In this document: positions 19,067 to 27,795 of the stretch, piece by piece
Numbering within the stretch: position 1 is the stretch's first letter
Layout of the letters: each line of letters begins with the position of its first letter
DNA from: Rothia dentocariosa ATCC 17931
GTDB taxonomy: Bacteria; Actinomycetota; Actinomycetes; Actinomycetales; Micrococcaceae
Direction: 5' to 3'
Assembly (NCBI RefSeq): GCF_000164695.2
Contig: NC_014643.1
Location: forward strand, 1,612,001 to 1,676,000
Length of the DNA: 64,000 nt
The notes under the pieces: generated by a model
Told to the model about the DNA's origin: nothing
Seen by the model: only the letters and a program-made list of their open reading frames with translations
Database searches by the model: none
Position numbers and translations under genes: made by a program

Positions 19067-19286
19067 GGCGTTACTGTAGACCCGTAAGAGAGAACAGCGG
19101 TAATTAGTGTGACGAACTATGACTGTATGACATAGCGTGACCGTGCAAGCGCCACCGAAAAAGACCCGAGGCACGTATTATTGCTAATTTTTATCGGCTA
19201 AGAAAAGCCTTTGTGCGAGGTGTGCTTGGTATCCTGAAAAGAGCCTGTTATCACCGAGACAGGATAGTGTGAAGGAGAAATGACCC

Positions 19287-20054
19287 GTGAGCGGGGCCGA
19301 ACATCAAACCGCAGATGTCGCAGACGTAGAGCATCCGGAGAACGTACAGGACAGTCAAGACCTCAAGTCTCCTCCTGCACGCGGTACCGGTAAGAAAGCG
19401 CTCGCAGTGTTCGGCGCCGGTGCCCTTTTGGCAGGCGGCGGCATATTCGCCTATAACTCTTTGCATCAGAGCGAGGAAGCCTTTAGCGCGGACGGTGAAG
19501 AATACGCTCAGGTTTGTCAAGACTCCAACACCGGGCTGCGCGTTGAGGATGAGCAATGTGAGAGGGCAGAGAAAGAGGCTGGGAATACTTCTTCGGATTC
19601 CAGCTCTGGTTCTTCGGGCGATTCTCATTCCGGAACTCAGAATTCCGGTAATTCGGGCACGACACACCATTCCGGTACAACCAATGCGTTCCTGTGGTAC
19701 TACCTAGGGCGCCGCAGCGCCGGTACCACATCCATCCCCGCCGTGGGATCATCTCTGAGCGGCGGCAGCACCACACGCCCCAATTCGGGAACGGTATACA
19801 GCGGTCTTTCCCGCAGCGGCGGCGGATTTGAATCCTCCTATAAGAGTGCTAAAAAGACTTCCACCTATTCCTCGGGCAAGGTGACGGAATCGCGCAGCGG
19901 CGGCAAGACTACGACCTCTAAGGGAACGGGGCTGACAGGGAATAACTCGGGCGGTAAGGGTGGAAGCAGCTCGAATAATAAAGGTGGCGGCTCCGGGAGT
20001 AAAGGCGGCTTCGGCGGAGGCTCGAAGTCCGGAGGCGGTACCTCCGGCGGATAG
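19287..20054 (+). CDS. DUF1190 (YgiB-like) membrane-anchored protein
   Basis: 255 residues from a GTG with AAGGAG 8 bases upstream. One transmembrane segment lies at about 37-58 (ALAVFGAGALLAGGGIFAY), after which the chain is outside. The QVCQDSNTGLRVEDEQC motif (two Cys around a DEQC box) is the hallmark of the YgiB/DUF1190 family. The rest is Ser/Gly-rich, has FLWYYLGRR in the middle and ends in a Gly/Ser/Lys low-complexity tail. In enterobacteria ygiB stands next to ygiC, a glutathionylspermidine-synthase-like gene, and the same pairing occurs here with the gene at 20208. The function of YgiB is not established. Confidence 0.75.
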   Translation: MSGAEHQTADVADVEHPENVQDSQDLKSPPARGTGKKALAVFGAGALLAGGGIFAYNSLHQSEEAFSADGEEYAQVCQDSNTGLRVEDEQCERAEKEAGNTSSDSSSGSSGDSHSGTQNSGNSGTTHHSGTTNAFLWYYLGRRSAGTTSIPAVGSSLSGGSTTRPNSGTVYSGLSRSGGGFESSYKSAKKTSTYSSGKVTESRSGGKTTTSKGTGLTGNNSGGKGGSSSNNKGGGSGSKGGFGGGSKSGGGTSGG

Positions 20055-20207
20055 CCCGCCTCGCGTATTTTCTCAAGGGATACAAACACCCGGCCGACGT
20101 ATCTATACCTGCGCCGGTTGCTCTATACGCCCCGCAGATGAGAATTCTCTACAAGTTCCTATACTGCACATCGTACTCAGCGGCGGTGTCTTATCACGAA
20201 AGATAAT

Positions 20208-21461
20208 ATGAAACGCGAAGAATTTCCGGTGGGACGCCCCGGCTGGGAACAAACCATTATTGACGAAGGCCTGACCTATAGCGTCGATGGTCCACACGAT
20301 CTGCAGCACTATTGGAATGAGTATGCGGCCTATGTTTTTACACCCGCAGAAATGACCAATCTGCGGGACCAGGCGCGTGAGGTTCATCAAATGTGCCTGC
20401 ACGCTATTGAGCGTATGGCATCTGGTGCCTACGGAACGCTCGGTCTTCCCGAAGCCGCCTTTAACCTGGCTAAAGAATCGTGGAACCGCCACGAACCGGA
20501 TTTTTACGGTCGCTTCGATTTCATCTACTCCGGGGTGCCCGGCGATCCTCTCAAACTCCTGGAATACAACGCCGATACCCCAACTGGCATCGTTGAGGCC
20601 GCTATCAGCCAAAAGACTTGGGCGAGCGATCAACGCCTCGATACCCGCGGTTACGTGCACTGGGGTGAAATTGGTGAGGCTTTTACCGAACGCTGGCGGC
20701 AAATGTTTGCGTACGATCTCTCTCATGGGCGTTCGCCACGACTGCACTTAGCGAGTGTAACCGAAGAAATCGATGTTAACGATGAAGACTATAACAACCT
20801 CTGGCTTATAGCCCATGCCGCCAATCGTGCGGGCCTGACCACGAAGCTTATCCGTATCGACGAGGTTATTTTCGATGAGACCCTAAAAATCTGGAAAGAC
20901 CCTGAGGGAGAACGCATCGAGAACCTTTTTAAGCTTTATCCCTGGGAAGATATGGTGACCGATAGCGAAAGCGGTTACGATAAGCTGCTCTTCGCCTACC
21001 ACGATATGATGAACCGTTGGATTGAGCCCGCATGGAAGATGTTCCTGTCGAATAAGATTCTGCTCGCCGCTCTATGGGATTTATATCCCAACCATCCCAA
21101 CCTCTTAGAAACCCATGTAGGCACGCGAGGCGGTCTGAAGAACTGGGTGCGTAAACCGATATTTGGCCGCGAAGGCGATGGTATTGAGATCAATGCTCCC
21201 GATTATGATGTCTTTGTGCGTGATGAGGACGATGACCACTTTATCAACGTACCTGAAAGCGAATTTGTATATCAGGATTTTGTTGCCCCGCCGGTGTACT
21301 CGGGGATTATTAACCGCACTAACCTGCCGATGCTGGGCATCTGGATGGTCAATGGCGAGGCGGTCGGTATGGGTATTCGCGAATCGGACAGGCCTATCAC
21401 CGACTACGAATGTCGTTTCGCCCCGCATCTTGTACAGGTCAAACCGAACCTTATTCCCTAG
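20208..21461 (+). CDS. Glutathionylspermidine synthase-like ATP-grasp protein (YgiC-like)
   Basis: 417 residues, slightly longer than enteric YgiC. It has the pre-ATP-grasp and ATP-grasp features of the GSP_synth family: ESWNRHEPDFYGRFDF, the LLEYNADTPTGIVEAA segment with conserved Asn/Asp/Thr, KLYPWEDM, the NKILLAALWDLYPNHPNLL stretch, KPIFGREGDGI (nucleotide-binding Lys and Gly loop) and GMGIRESDRPITDYECRFAPHLV near the end. The fold forms amide bonds using ATP. The enteric homologue lacks the amidase half and its substrate is unknown, so glutathionylspermidine synthesis should not be assumed; most actinobacteria lack glutathione. Probably co-transcribed with the DUF1190 gene (153-base gap). 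Confidence 0.85.
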   Translation: MKREEFPVGRPGWEQTIIDEGLTYSVDGPHDLQHYWNEYAAYVFTPAEMTNLRDQAREVHQMCLHAIERMASGAYGTLGLPEAAFNLAKESWNRHEPDFYGRFDFIYSGVPGDPLKLLEYNADTPTGIVEAAISQKTWASDQRLDTRGYVHWGEIGEAFTERWRQMFAYDLSHGRSPRLHLASVTEEIDVNDEDYNNLWLIAHAANRAGLTTKLIRIDEVIFDETLKIWKDPEGERIENLFKLYPWEDMVTDSESGYDKLLFAYHDMMNRWIEPAWKMFLSNKILLAALWDLYPNHPNLLETHVGTRGGLKNWVRKPIFGREGDGIEINAPDYDVFVRDEDDDHFINVPESEFVYQDFVAPPVYSGIINRTNLPMLGIWMVNGEAVGMGIRESDRPITDYECRFAPHLVQVKPNLIP

Positions 21462-21484
21462 CTGATGCGCCGCGTTTAACCACA

Positions 21485-21555
21485 CTAAAACCCGTACACT
21501 TTGCTGTATGTTCATAGGTTTATGTACGATACGCAGCACAATATACGGGTTTTAG
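21485..21555. terminator. Long hairpin between convergent ygiC-like and DUF885 genes
   Basis: CTAAAACCCGTA (21485-21496) pairs perfectly with TACGGGTTTTAG (21544-21555), with partial pairing inside the 47-base loop region. T and A runs at the stem base make it usable in both directions. Confidence 0.6.
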
Positions 21556-21603
21556 CGCCAGCTCTCTAGGGTTTAGCTTTATTCCCCGGTAAAGCGCAGG
21601 GGT

Positions 21604-23355
21604 TTAATCATCGTCGTCGTCATCCTCATCATCGCTATGGGGCATGACCTCATCGGTGAGGGCGCGTCGTAGCGTATCGAGCCCTACTGAACCGAGCATA
21701 AGAGCCTTCGTGTGGAACTCACGTAAAGACAACCCATCACGAAGCGCATCGTCTCGAAGTTGAAGCCACAAACGTTCACCCACCTTATAGCTGGGCGCCT
21801 GCCCGGGCCACCCTAGATACCGCAAAAACTCAAAACGGATAACGCTCTCGGTACCCTCTAGATTGAGTTTCAAGAACTCGTACCCCAGCTCAGGAGTCCA
21901 CAAGGTACCTGGTGCAACCCCCAGCGGTTCAGCCCAAGCATCGGGGATCGGAAGCTCACAGTGCACGCCAATGTCGAAAACCACGCGGGCGGCGCGCATC
22001 CGCTGACCATCCAACATGCCCATACGGTCTCCAGGATCGGTCAAGAACCCGAATTCTTCCATCAGGCGCTCAGCGTAGAGCGCCCAGCCTTCACCGTGCC
22101 CGGAAACCCAGATCAGCTGCGAGCGCCATTTATTCATGCTCTCACTCATGACCAGCGCAATAGCAGTTTGCAGATGATGCCCCGGAACGCCTTCGTGGTA
22201 CACCGTCGAAGTCTCGCGCCACGTGCCAAATGTATCGTCGCCCTTAGGAACAGACCACCACATGCGCCCGGGGCGCGAAAAATCGGGGGAGGGGCCGGTG
22301 TAATAGATGCCGCCCTCATGGGTAGGGGCGATGCGGCATTCCAGACGCAGCATTGGACCGTCAAGATCAAACTGGGTACCTGCGAGCTCGTGCACCGCGC
22401 GGTCCGAGAGCGACTGCATCCACTCGCGGAGCGCATCGGTTCCGTGCAGAGTGCGTGACGGGTCGGCATCCAGGATCTCTTTGGCACGTTCAATCGATGC
22501 TCCGGGTTCGATCTCTTCGGCAACCTGCCGCTGTTGAGCGATAATGCGGTCAAGCTCCTGCACACCCCATGCATAGGTTTCATCAAGATCGACAGAAGCC
22601 CCCAAGGATGCCCGAGAATGCAGGGCATAGAGTTTGCGGCCGACCGCATCCTGCTGGGGAGCTGCCGGGAGCAGCACCTCGTGCAAGTACGTCCTGAGCG
22701 TGGCGTACCCATCTTTTGCCGCTTTAGCACCCCGCCGCGCCTGCTCGGCAAGATCCGGTACCGCCTGAGTAATCTCGGCGGCAAGCTCATCGAAGAAACC
22801 GTCCTCGGCGATATACGCGGCGATCTGCTCGATAACAATCTCTATCTGTCGACGCGGTGAGACATAGCCGGCAACCCGAGCCGTATGCAGAGTCTGAACA
22901 AACCCGGTGATCGCCTGCGGAACGTTGAACAGACGCCCGGCAATATTAGCCCAATCCTGCTCGGTATTTCGCGCCATCAGATCGAACCCGCCGCGAATCT
23001 CTTGAGGAACCGAAACAATGTTGTTTAACTGCCAGCCGCCCAGTCCGGCACGGTGGCTCTCAAGACTAAGCCCCAGACGCTCCTGCATGGCATCAAGAGT
23101 CACAAGATCAACATCGTCTATGGGAATGACCTGATCAAGTTTCTTGAGGGTTGCTCGCACTAACTGTATGTAGGCTTCCTCCCCGGCGGGGGAATAGTCG
23201 CGAAACTGAGTCGCGACACCCGTGCGCCCCTGCTCCGTTGCAATGACGGGATCTAAATCTAAAACCGCTTCGTAGAATTCGTTGGCGATGTGATCGACGT
23301 CGGTCAGCGCTCGCTTTACGTGGTAAATCTCCGGAATTTCGTGGTGAATGCTCAT
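21604..23355 (-). CDS. DUF885 family protein, predicted zinc metallopeptidase
   Basis: 583 residues from the ATG at 23355 (MSIHHEIPE); an ATG three codons earlier is possible and a longer frame to 23469 is unlikely. The key motif is YHEGVPGHHLQTA with H387-E388, the HExxPGH signature of the DUF885 family, followed by a glutamate-bearing helix (SGHGEGWALYAERLMEE), consistent with a gluzincin-like zinc site. Members resemble M3/M2 peptidases, but few have known substrates. No signal peptide is visible, so it is probably cytoplasmic. The C-terminus is a run of Asp (DDEDDDDDD). It lies between the ygiC-like gene (convergent) and the Mrr-like genes (same strand). Confidence 0.8.
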   Translation of the reverse strand: MSIHHEIPEIYHVKRALTDVDHIANEFYEAVLDLDPVIATEQGRTGVATQFRDYSPAGEEAYIQLVRATLKKLDQVIPIDDVDLVTLDAMQERLGLSLESHRAGLGGWQLNNIVSVPQEIRGGFDLMARNTEQDWANIAGRLFNVPQAITGFVQTLHTARVAGYVSPRRQIEIVIEQIAAYIAEDGFFDELAAEITQAVPDLAEQARRGAKAAKDGYATLRTYLHEVLLPAAPQQDAVGRKLYALHSRASLGASVDLDETYAWGVQELDRIIAQQRQVAEEIEPGASIERAKEILDADPSRTLHGTDALREWMQSLSDRAVHELAGTQFDLDGPMLRLECRIAPTHEGGIYYTGPSPDFSRPGRMWWSVPKGDDTFGTWRETSTVYHEGVPGHHLQTAIALVMSESMNKWRSQLIWVSGHGEGWALYAERLMEEFGFLTDPGDRMGMLDGQRMRAARVVFDIGVHCELPIPDAWAEPLGVAPGTLWTPELGYEFLKLNLEGTESVIRFEFLRYLGWPGQAPSYKVGERLWLQLRDDALRDGLSLREFHTKALMLGSVGLDTLRRALTDEVMPHSDDEDDDDDD

Positions 23356-23514
23356 ACTTTTCATACTAACGTAGCGTGGCATACAGCACGGCATTATTGC
23401 GCTGTATGTCCAGTACGTGAAGCGCCGAAACTTACGTACACCGCATACGCCGCGACGGCGGCTGAGCAATCCTGAGATTATCAGCCACCGTCGCGTGAGG
23501 GGTACTTAAGATAA

Positions 23515-25944
23515 TTACGATGCAGCGGAGTCAGAACCGCCGAAATACGCATCATCGAGCTCTATCGTCCCGGGCACCCGACCGTCACGAATACCCAAAC
23601 GATGGGCAATTAGACGGTTCATGAGCTCGTCGCCCGCGATAAGATCCACCAGAATATGCGGGTACTTGGTGGAGCATCGAATGTACTCATCGTATGCATC
23701 ATCACCGAAAGTTCCATCCGTGATAAATGCACCCAGTTGACCGCCCAATTGCTCTAGAGAGAGGTACAGGTTGGTAATATCCTGTACGCTGACCGCACCG
23801 TCGGCTGAACGCTGAGCCCGCACATAGAATGCACGGTCGCGTTGCCCACCAGAGGGGTAAGCAATAACCTGAACACCCTGTGAAGCATCCGCACGTTCAG
23901 CCGTATATCCGCGTACTGAGAACAAGTCTGCCGCAATATCGGTGAAACGGTCCTTCGTCACTGCCTGCAGCTGGGGCTGAAGAAGAGCACGTTTGAAGAC
24001 ATCGCGGTAGCGCCTCTGCGCATCCTGCACAGCATTCCTTGCGGCTTCGACGGCGCTGAGAGCGTCCGAAGGCGCATCCGACGACTGCTCTACACCGGGT
24101 GTCTGAGACGGTACCGGCGCAGGTGTCTGGTAGGCGGGGGCAGGCTGGGTGAAGGACTGCGAAGCGTAAGCTGCCGAAGAAACACCCGAACCGCCCTGTG
24201 CCTGGGCAATGTTCTGCGGGGTCGCCTGAACGGGAGCACCATAGCCCGAGCGGGAACCTGACCCGTAATGCCCGCGCGAATTCTGGTAGGAATAGGAATC
24301 CTGAGGATGTTCTCGCTTCTCATACGGTTTACGGCCAGTATTGAGCGCAGCCGCGATATCCTCGGGAAGTTTGTGTCGAAGTGCCTGCTTCTGAAGCGGT
24401 ACGATACGCGCGGCAACAGTCTCCGGAATACCGTTGGGGAAGCGCTCCAAAAGCTCTATGGCGCTCTGCGTGAGTGTATACCGTTCGGGATCCTTACGAG
24501 AAAGCCTACCGCTCTGCCCACCATGAACTTGCAGATAGCCTTCCTGTTTCAAAACCTGAACCGCAACCGCGTACCGGTTGCGCACGCGAGGAGTCGTATT
24601 GGAGCGATGCGGCGCTAAACGAGCCTGCAGATACGGCAAATCCAGCGTGTCCTCAACCTTCGCGAACAGGTCGTAGAAATTGATATCCGGGTTGTCACGC
24701 ACCAAGGTCAGAATATCGAAAAGCATATGATGCGGATGCGGAATCTGTTCCGCCGCCGCGGGATCGAGGAACGCACGGCGCATCAACTCGTCAATCGAGC
24801 CGTCCTCTACGCTATTAAGAGCATCGGCGTAGGCAGACCCCACCATGAAGACCTCTTGCTCATCTTCATCTCCCTCTTCAAGGTAACGGTGCGCCAACAG
24901 CACGTCATAAACATGCTCGCGTCCCTGCAAATACTCAGGAGAGTCTTCGTCTGCAAGCTGCTGAATCTCAGCATCCTGGGCAATAGCATGATCCACATCG
25001 GCCAGGGGCAGCTTTGCGTTCTCGCCTTTGGCGAGTACCGCATCCATGATGACGTGCCCCATACGAATGAGAAGTTTCTCATGGTGTTTAAGCTGATCCA
25101 CCGTGAGCAGGGAGACGGGAGCATCATCGAAAATATCGCTGAGTGCTTGGGCAGGTACCCCGTGCGGGAAACTGTACCGCAGATTCTTACCCTCGGTCGT
25201 GAGCGCATATGCGATCTTATCGTGGTGCTCCTTAGGGCGCAGGTAGCCTGCATCAAGAAGCCCACGCACAGATTCGGCGCATGATGTCTCAAAAAGCTGC
25301 TGTTCCAGTTGGGTGAGACCGTACCATCCCTGCACAAAGCCACATTCGCGCATCACAAGCTCACGAAGTTTACTCTCTGTAACGCTCAGATGCAGCGGAA
25401 TAACCGATAGGGCAATAGGAGCAATATTGCGCACATTAATTTGAGCCAGCAGTCGCGGATAGTAATCCTGCATATAGAACAAATGCGTGCCAATAATGGG
25501 ATAGAAAAGATCCTCTAGAATTTCACGCTGTTCGTCCTCAGAGCGTTGAAGAAAATCAAGCCCACGTTCGCTCAAAGAATAGAGCAAATTTCCCGGATGC
25601 AGATTACTGAGCGATACATCAAGATAATCATGATTTACGAATGCGACAATAATTTTGTCAATCGCATCACGAAATAACACGGATTTACCCACCGCAATAT
25701 AGCGCTGGGTCATGGTGAAACCTATTTCAACCCCAACTGGAGTGTAAAGTTCGGGAAAAAGCAGTTTCTGTCCGTGCTCATGTGCTCGTTCAAATTGGCG
25801 CAAAAGCGCTAATGCCGCTCGAACCGCAATATCACGGCAATCATCGCGGTACTCCTCTGGAATATCATCCCAGGAAAGCGCTTTAAGAATGTTATCTACC
25901 GGTGTTTTCTCATGCCGAAGCATGTTCGTATTTACGATGGTCAC
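23515..25944 (-). CDS. Mrr-like protein with duplicated winged-helix regions and a nuclease domain lacking catalytic residues
   Basis: 809 residues from a GTG with AGGGG upstream. The C-terminal domain (about 660-809) aligns by eye with the Mrr protein encoded just upstream: RFTDIAADLF against YFEYIVADVF, FYVRAQRS against IYVQAKHY, VSVQDITNLY against VTLSDIQKFA, and the tail IELDDAYFGG against YRIDEEYFSRG. The PD-(D/E)xK residues are changed: the helix Glu is T668, the active Asp is Q692, and the QxK is R709-A-Q711. The domain is thus probably a non-cutting, DNA- or partner-binding version. The N-terminal two thirds contain winged-helix-like units (one near 205-275, another near 465-535) resembling Mrr N-domains, then a Pro/Gln/Ser linker (about 560-630). 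A regulator or targeting partner of the active Mrr is inferred. Confidence 0.7.
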   Translation of the reverse strand: MTIVNTNMLRHEKTPVDNILKALSWDDIPEEYRDDCRDIAVRAALALLRQFERAHEHGQKLLFPELYTPVGVEIGFTMTQRYIAVGKSVLFRDAIDKIIVAFVNHDYLDVSLSNLHPGNLLYSLSERGLDFLQRSEDEQREILEDLFYPIIGTHLFYMQDYYPRLLAQINVRNIAPIALSVIPLHLSVTESKLRELVMRECGFVQGWYGLTQLEQQLFETSCAESVRGLLDAGYLRPKEHHDKIAYALTTEGKNLRYSFPHGVPAQALSDIFDDAPVSLLTVDQLKHHEKLLIRMGHVIMDAVLAKGENAKLPLADVDHAIAQDAEIQQLADEDSPEYLQGREHVYDVLLAHRYLEEGDEDEQEVFMVGSAYADALNSVEDGSIDELMRRAFLDPAAAEQIPHPHHMLFDILTLVRDNPDINFYDLFAKVEDTLDLPYLQARLAPHRSNTTPRVRNRYAVAVQVLKQEGYLQVHGGQSGRLSRKDPERYTLTQSAIELLERFPNGIPETVAARIVPLQKQALRHKLPEDIAAALNTGRKPYEKREHPQDSYSYQNSRGHYGSGSRSGYGAPVQATPQNIAQAQGGSGVSSAAYASQSFTQPAPAYQTPAPVPSQTPGVEQSSDAPSDALSAVEAARNAVQDAQRRYRDVFKRALLQPQLQAVTKDRFTDIAADLFSVRGYTAERADASQGVQVIAYPSGGQRDRAFYVRAQRSADGAVSVQDITNLYLSLEQLGGQLGAFITDGTFGDDAYDEYIRCSTKYPHILVDLIAGDELMNRLIAHRLGIRDGRVPGTIELDDAYFGGSDSAAS

Positions 25945-26009
25945 AAGTACCCCTGTTGATATCTATATTTACTGTTCTACTAGTATAAACGGGAAAAAGG
26001 AATAAGTGT

Positions 26010-26029
26010 ATTCATCCAAAAGGATGAAT
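26010..26029 (-). terminator. Short hairpin after the mrr gene
   Basis: ATTCATCC and GGATGAAT form a perfect 8-bp stem with a 4-base loop, 79 bases after the mrr stop and ahead of the next gene's -10 element (TATACT near 25980). This suggests the two Mrr-like genes are transcribed separately. Confidence 0.5.
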
Positions 26030-26107
26030 TATGACAGGAAGGTGCGCAGAACTGCTGATCTAGCTTTGCGGTCTATTTATACAGGATTCTGCTGCCCTTC
26101 GAAGGTG

Positions 26108-27151
26108 TCACTCATGAGAATCCTGCGGAATTCCGCGGGAGAAGTACTCTTCATCAATTCTGTAGGTGCATTCTCCCGGAGCATGAATGACCCCCACACG
26201 GTGTCGAATCATCAGTGAAACTAAACGGTCACGGTCAACCAGAGCAATGCGGTTGCCCCCGGGAAGAGCTTCCATTTGTTGCGGAACCTGCGCAGCAAAT
26301 TCTCCACAGGTAACAAAAACACCCTGTAACCCATTGTGTAAAAGAACTGCTCCAGCAAATTTTTGAATATCGCTGAGGGTTACTTTTGATGATCCGCAAT
26401 AATGTTTTGCTTGAACATAGATAGGCGGAAAACAAAGTTCTTTAGGATAATGTACAAGAACATCAATCCCGTGATCGTTAGGGCCGCCTATAACTGCTGC
26501 ATGAAAAGTCCCTAAAGAATTAAAGACATCTGCCACAATATATTCAAAATATGTTGGTGAAACAGCATAAATACGTTCGATAAGATCACCGGCAAAATCT
26601 GCCGCATATGCCGCCTGAGCCAAAATAAGATCGGGATGCGCATCCCGCAAAGACGCACCGGGACTCAATGGGGTGGTCATCGGGGTATACGAACTATGTT
26701 CGTGTTTATCTTGGGATGGGGTATCGTGGGAATCCAGCGTGTCTGGGTCCTTAGGAGCGCTTGCGTAAAGCGGAGTAAACAGTTTTTGGAGCTCATATCG
26801 AGCGCTTTGGGGAATGACGCTGCCGCGGCGCCGAATCTGCGCCGTTAGAATGTCGGCACCGGAATCGCTGAGCAGATAGCGAGTTTTCGAGGTTGTGGTT
26901 TTGGGAACGACCAGCACATAGCCCAGGCGAGCCATCGCCTGGAGAGTCGCCTTGACCTGGTGTATAAAAGCACCGGATTTGAGATCCTGAAGTTCTTCTT
27001 TGGTGCCTAAAGCGTGTGTTTGTTCAGAGAGGGACTGCGATATATCCGCCACGGTGCGGGGGATTGCACGACTAAGCCGCCGCAGAGCCGGCAGAAAAAG
27101 AATCTCAACGGCCTCAAGCGGCACAGCATAATTTTTGTATTCTTTAGACAT
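26108..27151 (-). CDS. mrr: Mrr-type restriction endonuclease
   Basis: 347 residues, ATG start with an AAAGGTGG site. N-terminal winged-helix domain (about 1-125), variable Ser/Pro/Asp linker (about 130-170), and C-terminal Mrr_cat nuclease domain (about 195-325). All catalytic positions are present: E203 in YFEYIVADVF, D230 in HGIDVLVHYP, and Q247-A-K249 in IYVQAKHY. Type IV enzymes of this group cut modified (often methylated) foreign DNA. No methyltransferase is nearby, as expected for type IV. The following gene shares the nuclease fold but has lost these residues. Base composition is more AT-rich than the acc genes beside it, which fits acquisition by transfer. The promoter region carries a TATA-rich palindrome at 27188-27208. 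Confidence 0.85.
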   Translation of the reverse strand: MSKEYKNYAVPLEAVEILFLPALRRLSRAIPRTVADISQSLSEQTHALGTKEELQDLKSGAFIHQVKATLQAMARLGYVLVVPKTTTSKTRYLLSDSGADILTAQIRRRGSVIPQSARYELQKLFTPLYASAPKDPDTLDSHDTPSQDKHEHSSYTPMTTPLSPGASLRDAHPDLILAQAAYAADFAGDLIERIYAVSPTYFEYIVADVFNSLGTFHAAVIGGPNDHGIDVLVHYPKELCFPPIYVQAKHYCGSSKVTLSDIQKFAGAVLLHNGLQGVFVTCGEFAAQVPQQMEALPGGNRIALVDRDRLVSLMIRHRVGVIHAPGECTYRIDEEYFSRGIPQDSHE

Positions 27152-27187
27152 ATCTGAACCACCTTTCGGGCATTTTAGTGTGGTTCG

Positions 27188-27208
27188 CTATATATACCTA
27201 GTATATAG
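27188..27208 (-). promoter_or_regulatory. AT-rich palindrome in the mrr promoter
   Basis: CTATATA-CTAG-TATATAG-type symmetry around a TATACT -10 candidate, about 40-55 bases before the mrr ATG. The same TATACTAG octamer occurs upstream of the second Mrr-like gene (near 25980), so the two may share a regulator. Confidence 0.4.
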
Positions 27209-27259
27209 GGCATCTAAATATCTTCCAGAGAAGCCATACATATTTCTCTTCATATACGT

Positions 27260-27291
27260 CGAGCCTCGTACGTTATAGCGCACGAGACTCG
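27260..27291 (-). terminator. Terminator of the accD-accE operon
   Basis: On the minus strand CGAGTCTCGTGC pairs with GTACGAGGCTCG (wobble pairs allowed) about 26 bases after the accE stop. No long T run follows. Confidence 0.55.
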
Positions 27292-27316
27292 ATATTTTGC
27301 CGCAGCGACAGCAAGG

Positions 27317-27700
27317 TTACATCGGGCGAGCCCTACGCCACGATCCCGGGCCGGGACGCAGCGAAGCCCCCAGCCGCTGACGCCGGTTAAGCAAACGAGA
27401 AGCCGCCGTCAGAATCGAATTGTGCTCCTGCTGAGCCTGCGAACTCTGATATGAAGCTACCAATACGGTGAGTGCGGCAATCTCCTCAACCGTCGGATTA
27501 CCCTTGATAACACGCAGCAGAGGCTGCTCGGAAGATTGTGAATCCTCCTGAATGTCCGCAGGATCCACGGTATCAGCGTGCGGGGCAGCCTCCGAGGTAC
27601 CGTCCTGTGGTAAAACCTGATCAGCGGACTCTTTGGGAGTCGTATGAGCATCCTTCTTCTTCCCGAAAGAGAAATAATTCAGCGGATTGTAGCCTGCCAC
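27317..27700 (-). CDS. accE: Acyl-CoA carboxylase epsilon subunit
   Basis: 127 residues. The core LLRVIKGNPTVEEIAALTVLVA (about 62-83) is the AccE signature, a helix that packs on the beta subunit; the C-terminal GSWRRARPM matches the usual WRxS/A end. The N-terminal 60 residues are charged and low complexity and look disordered. AccE helps assemble and stimulate AccA3-AccD complexes for propionyl- or acetyl-CoA carboxylation. It follows accD by 95 bases in the same direction, the standard actinobacterial order. Confidence 0.88.
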   Translation of the reverse strand: MAGYNPLNYFSFGKKKDAHTTPKESADQVLPQDGTSEAAPHADTVDPADIQEDSQSSEQPLLRVIKGNPTVEEIAALTVLVASYQSSQAQQEHNSILTAASRLLNRRQRLGASLRPGPGSWRRARPM

Positions 27701-27795
27701 AGGCGCCTCCTGACAATAAATAACCGATAATGCAGTATCTTGGTGCGAACCCCGGTCAGTACTGCATCACAACGTGAACTAAGAGCGGTCAAGAA

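Noticed and set aside
20208..21461. Glutathionylspermidine synthase as a literal function
   Set aside because: The domain is ATP-grasp of that family, but the YgiC group lacks the amidase half and glutathione is not expected in this lineage, so only the family name is kept.
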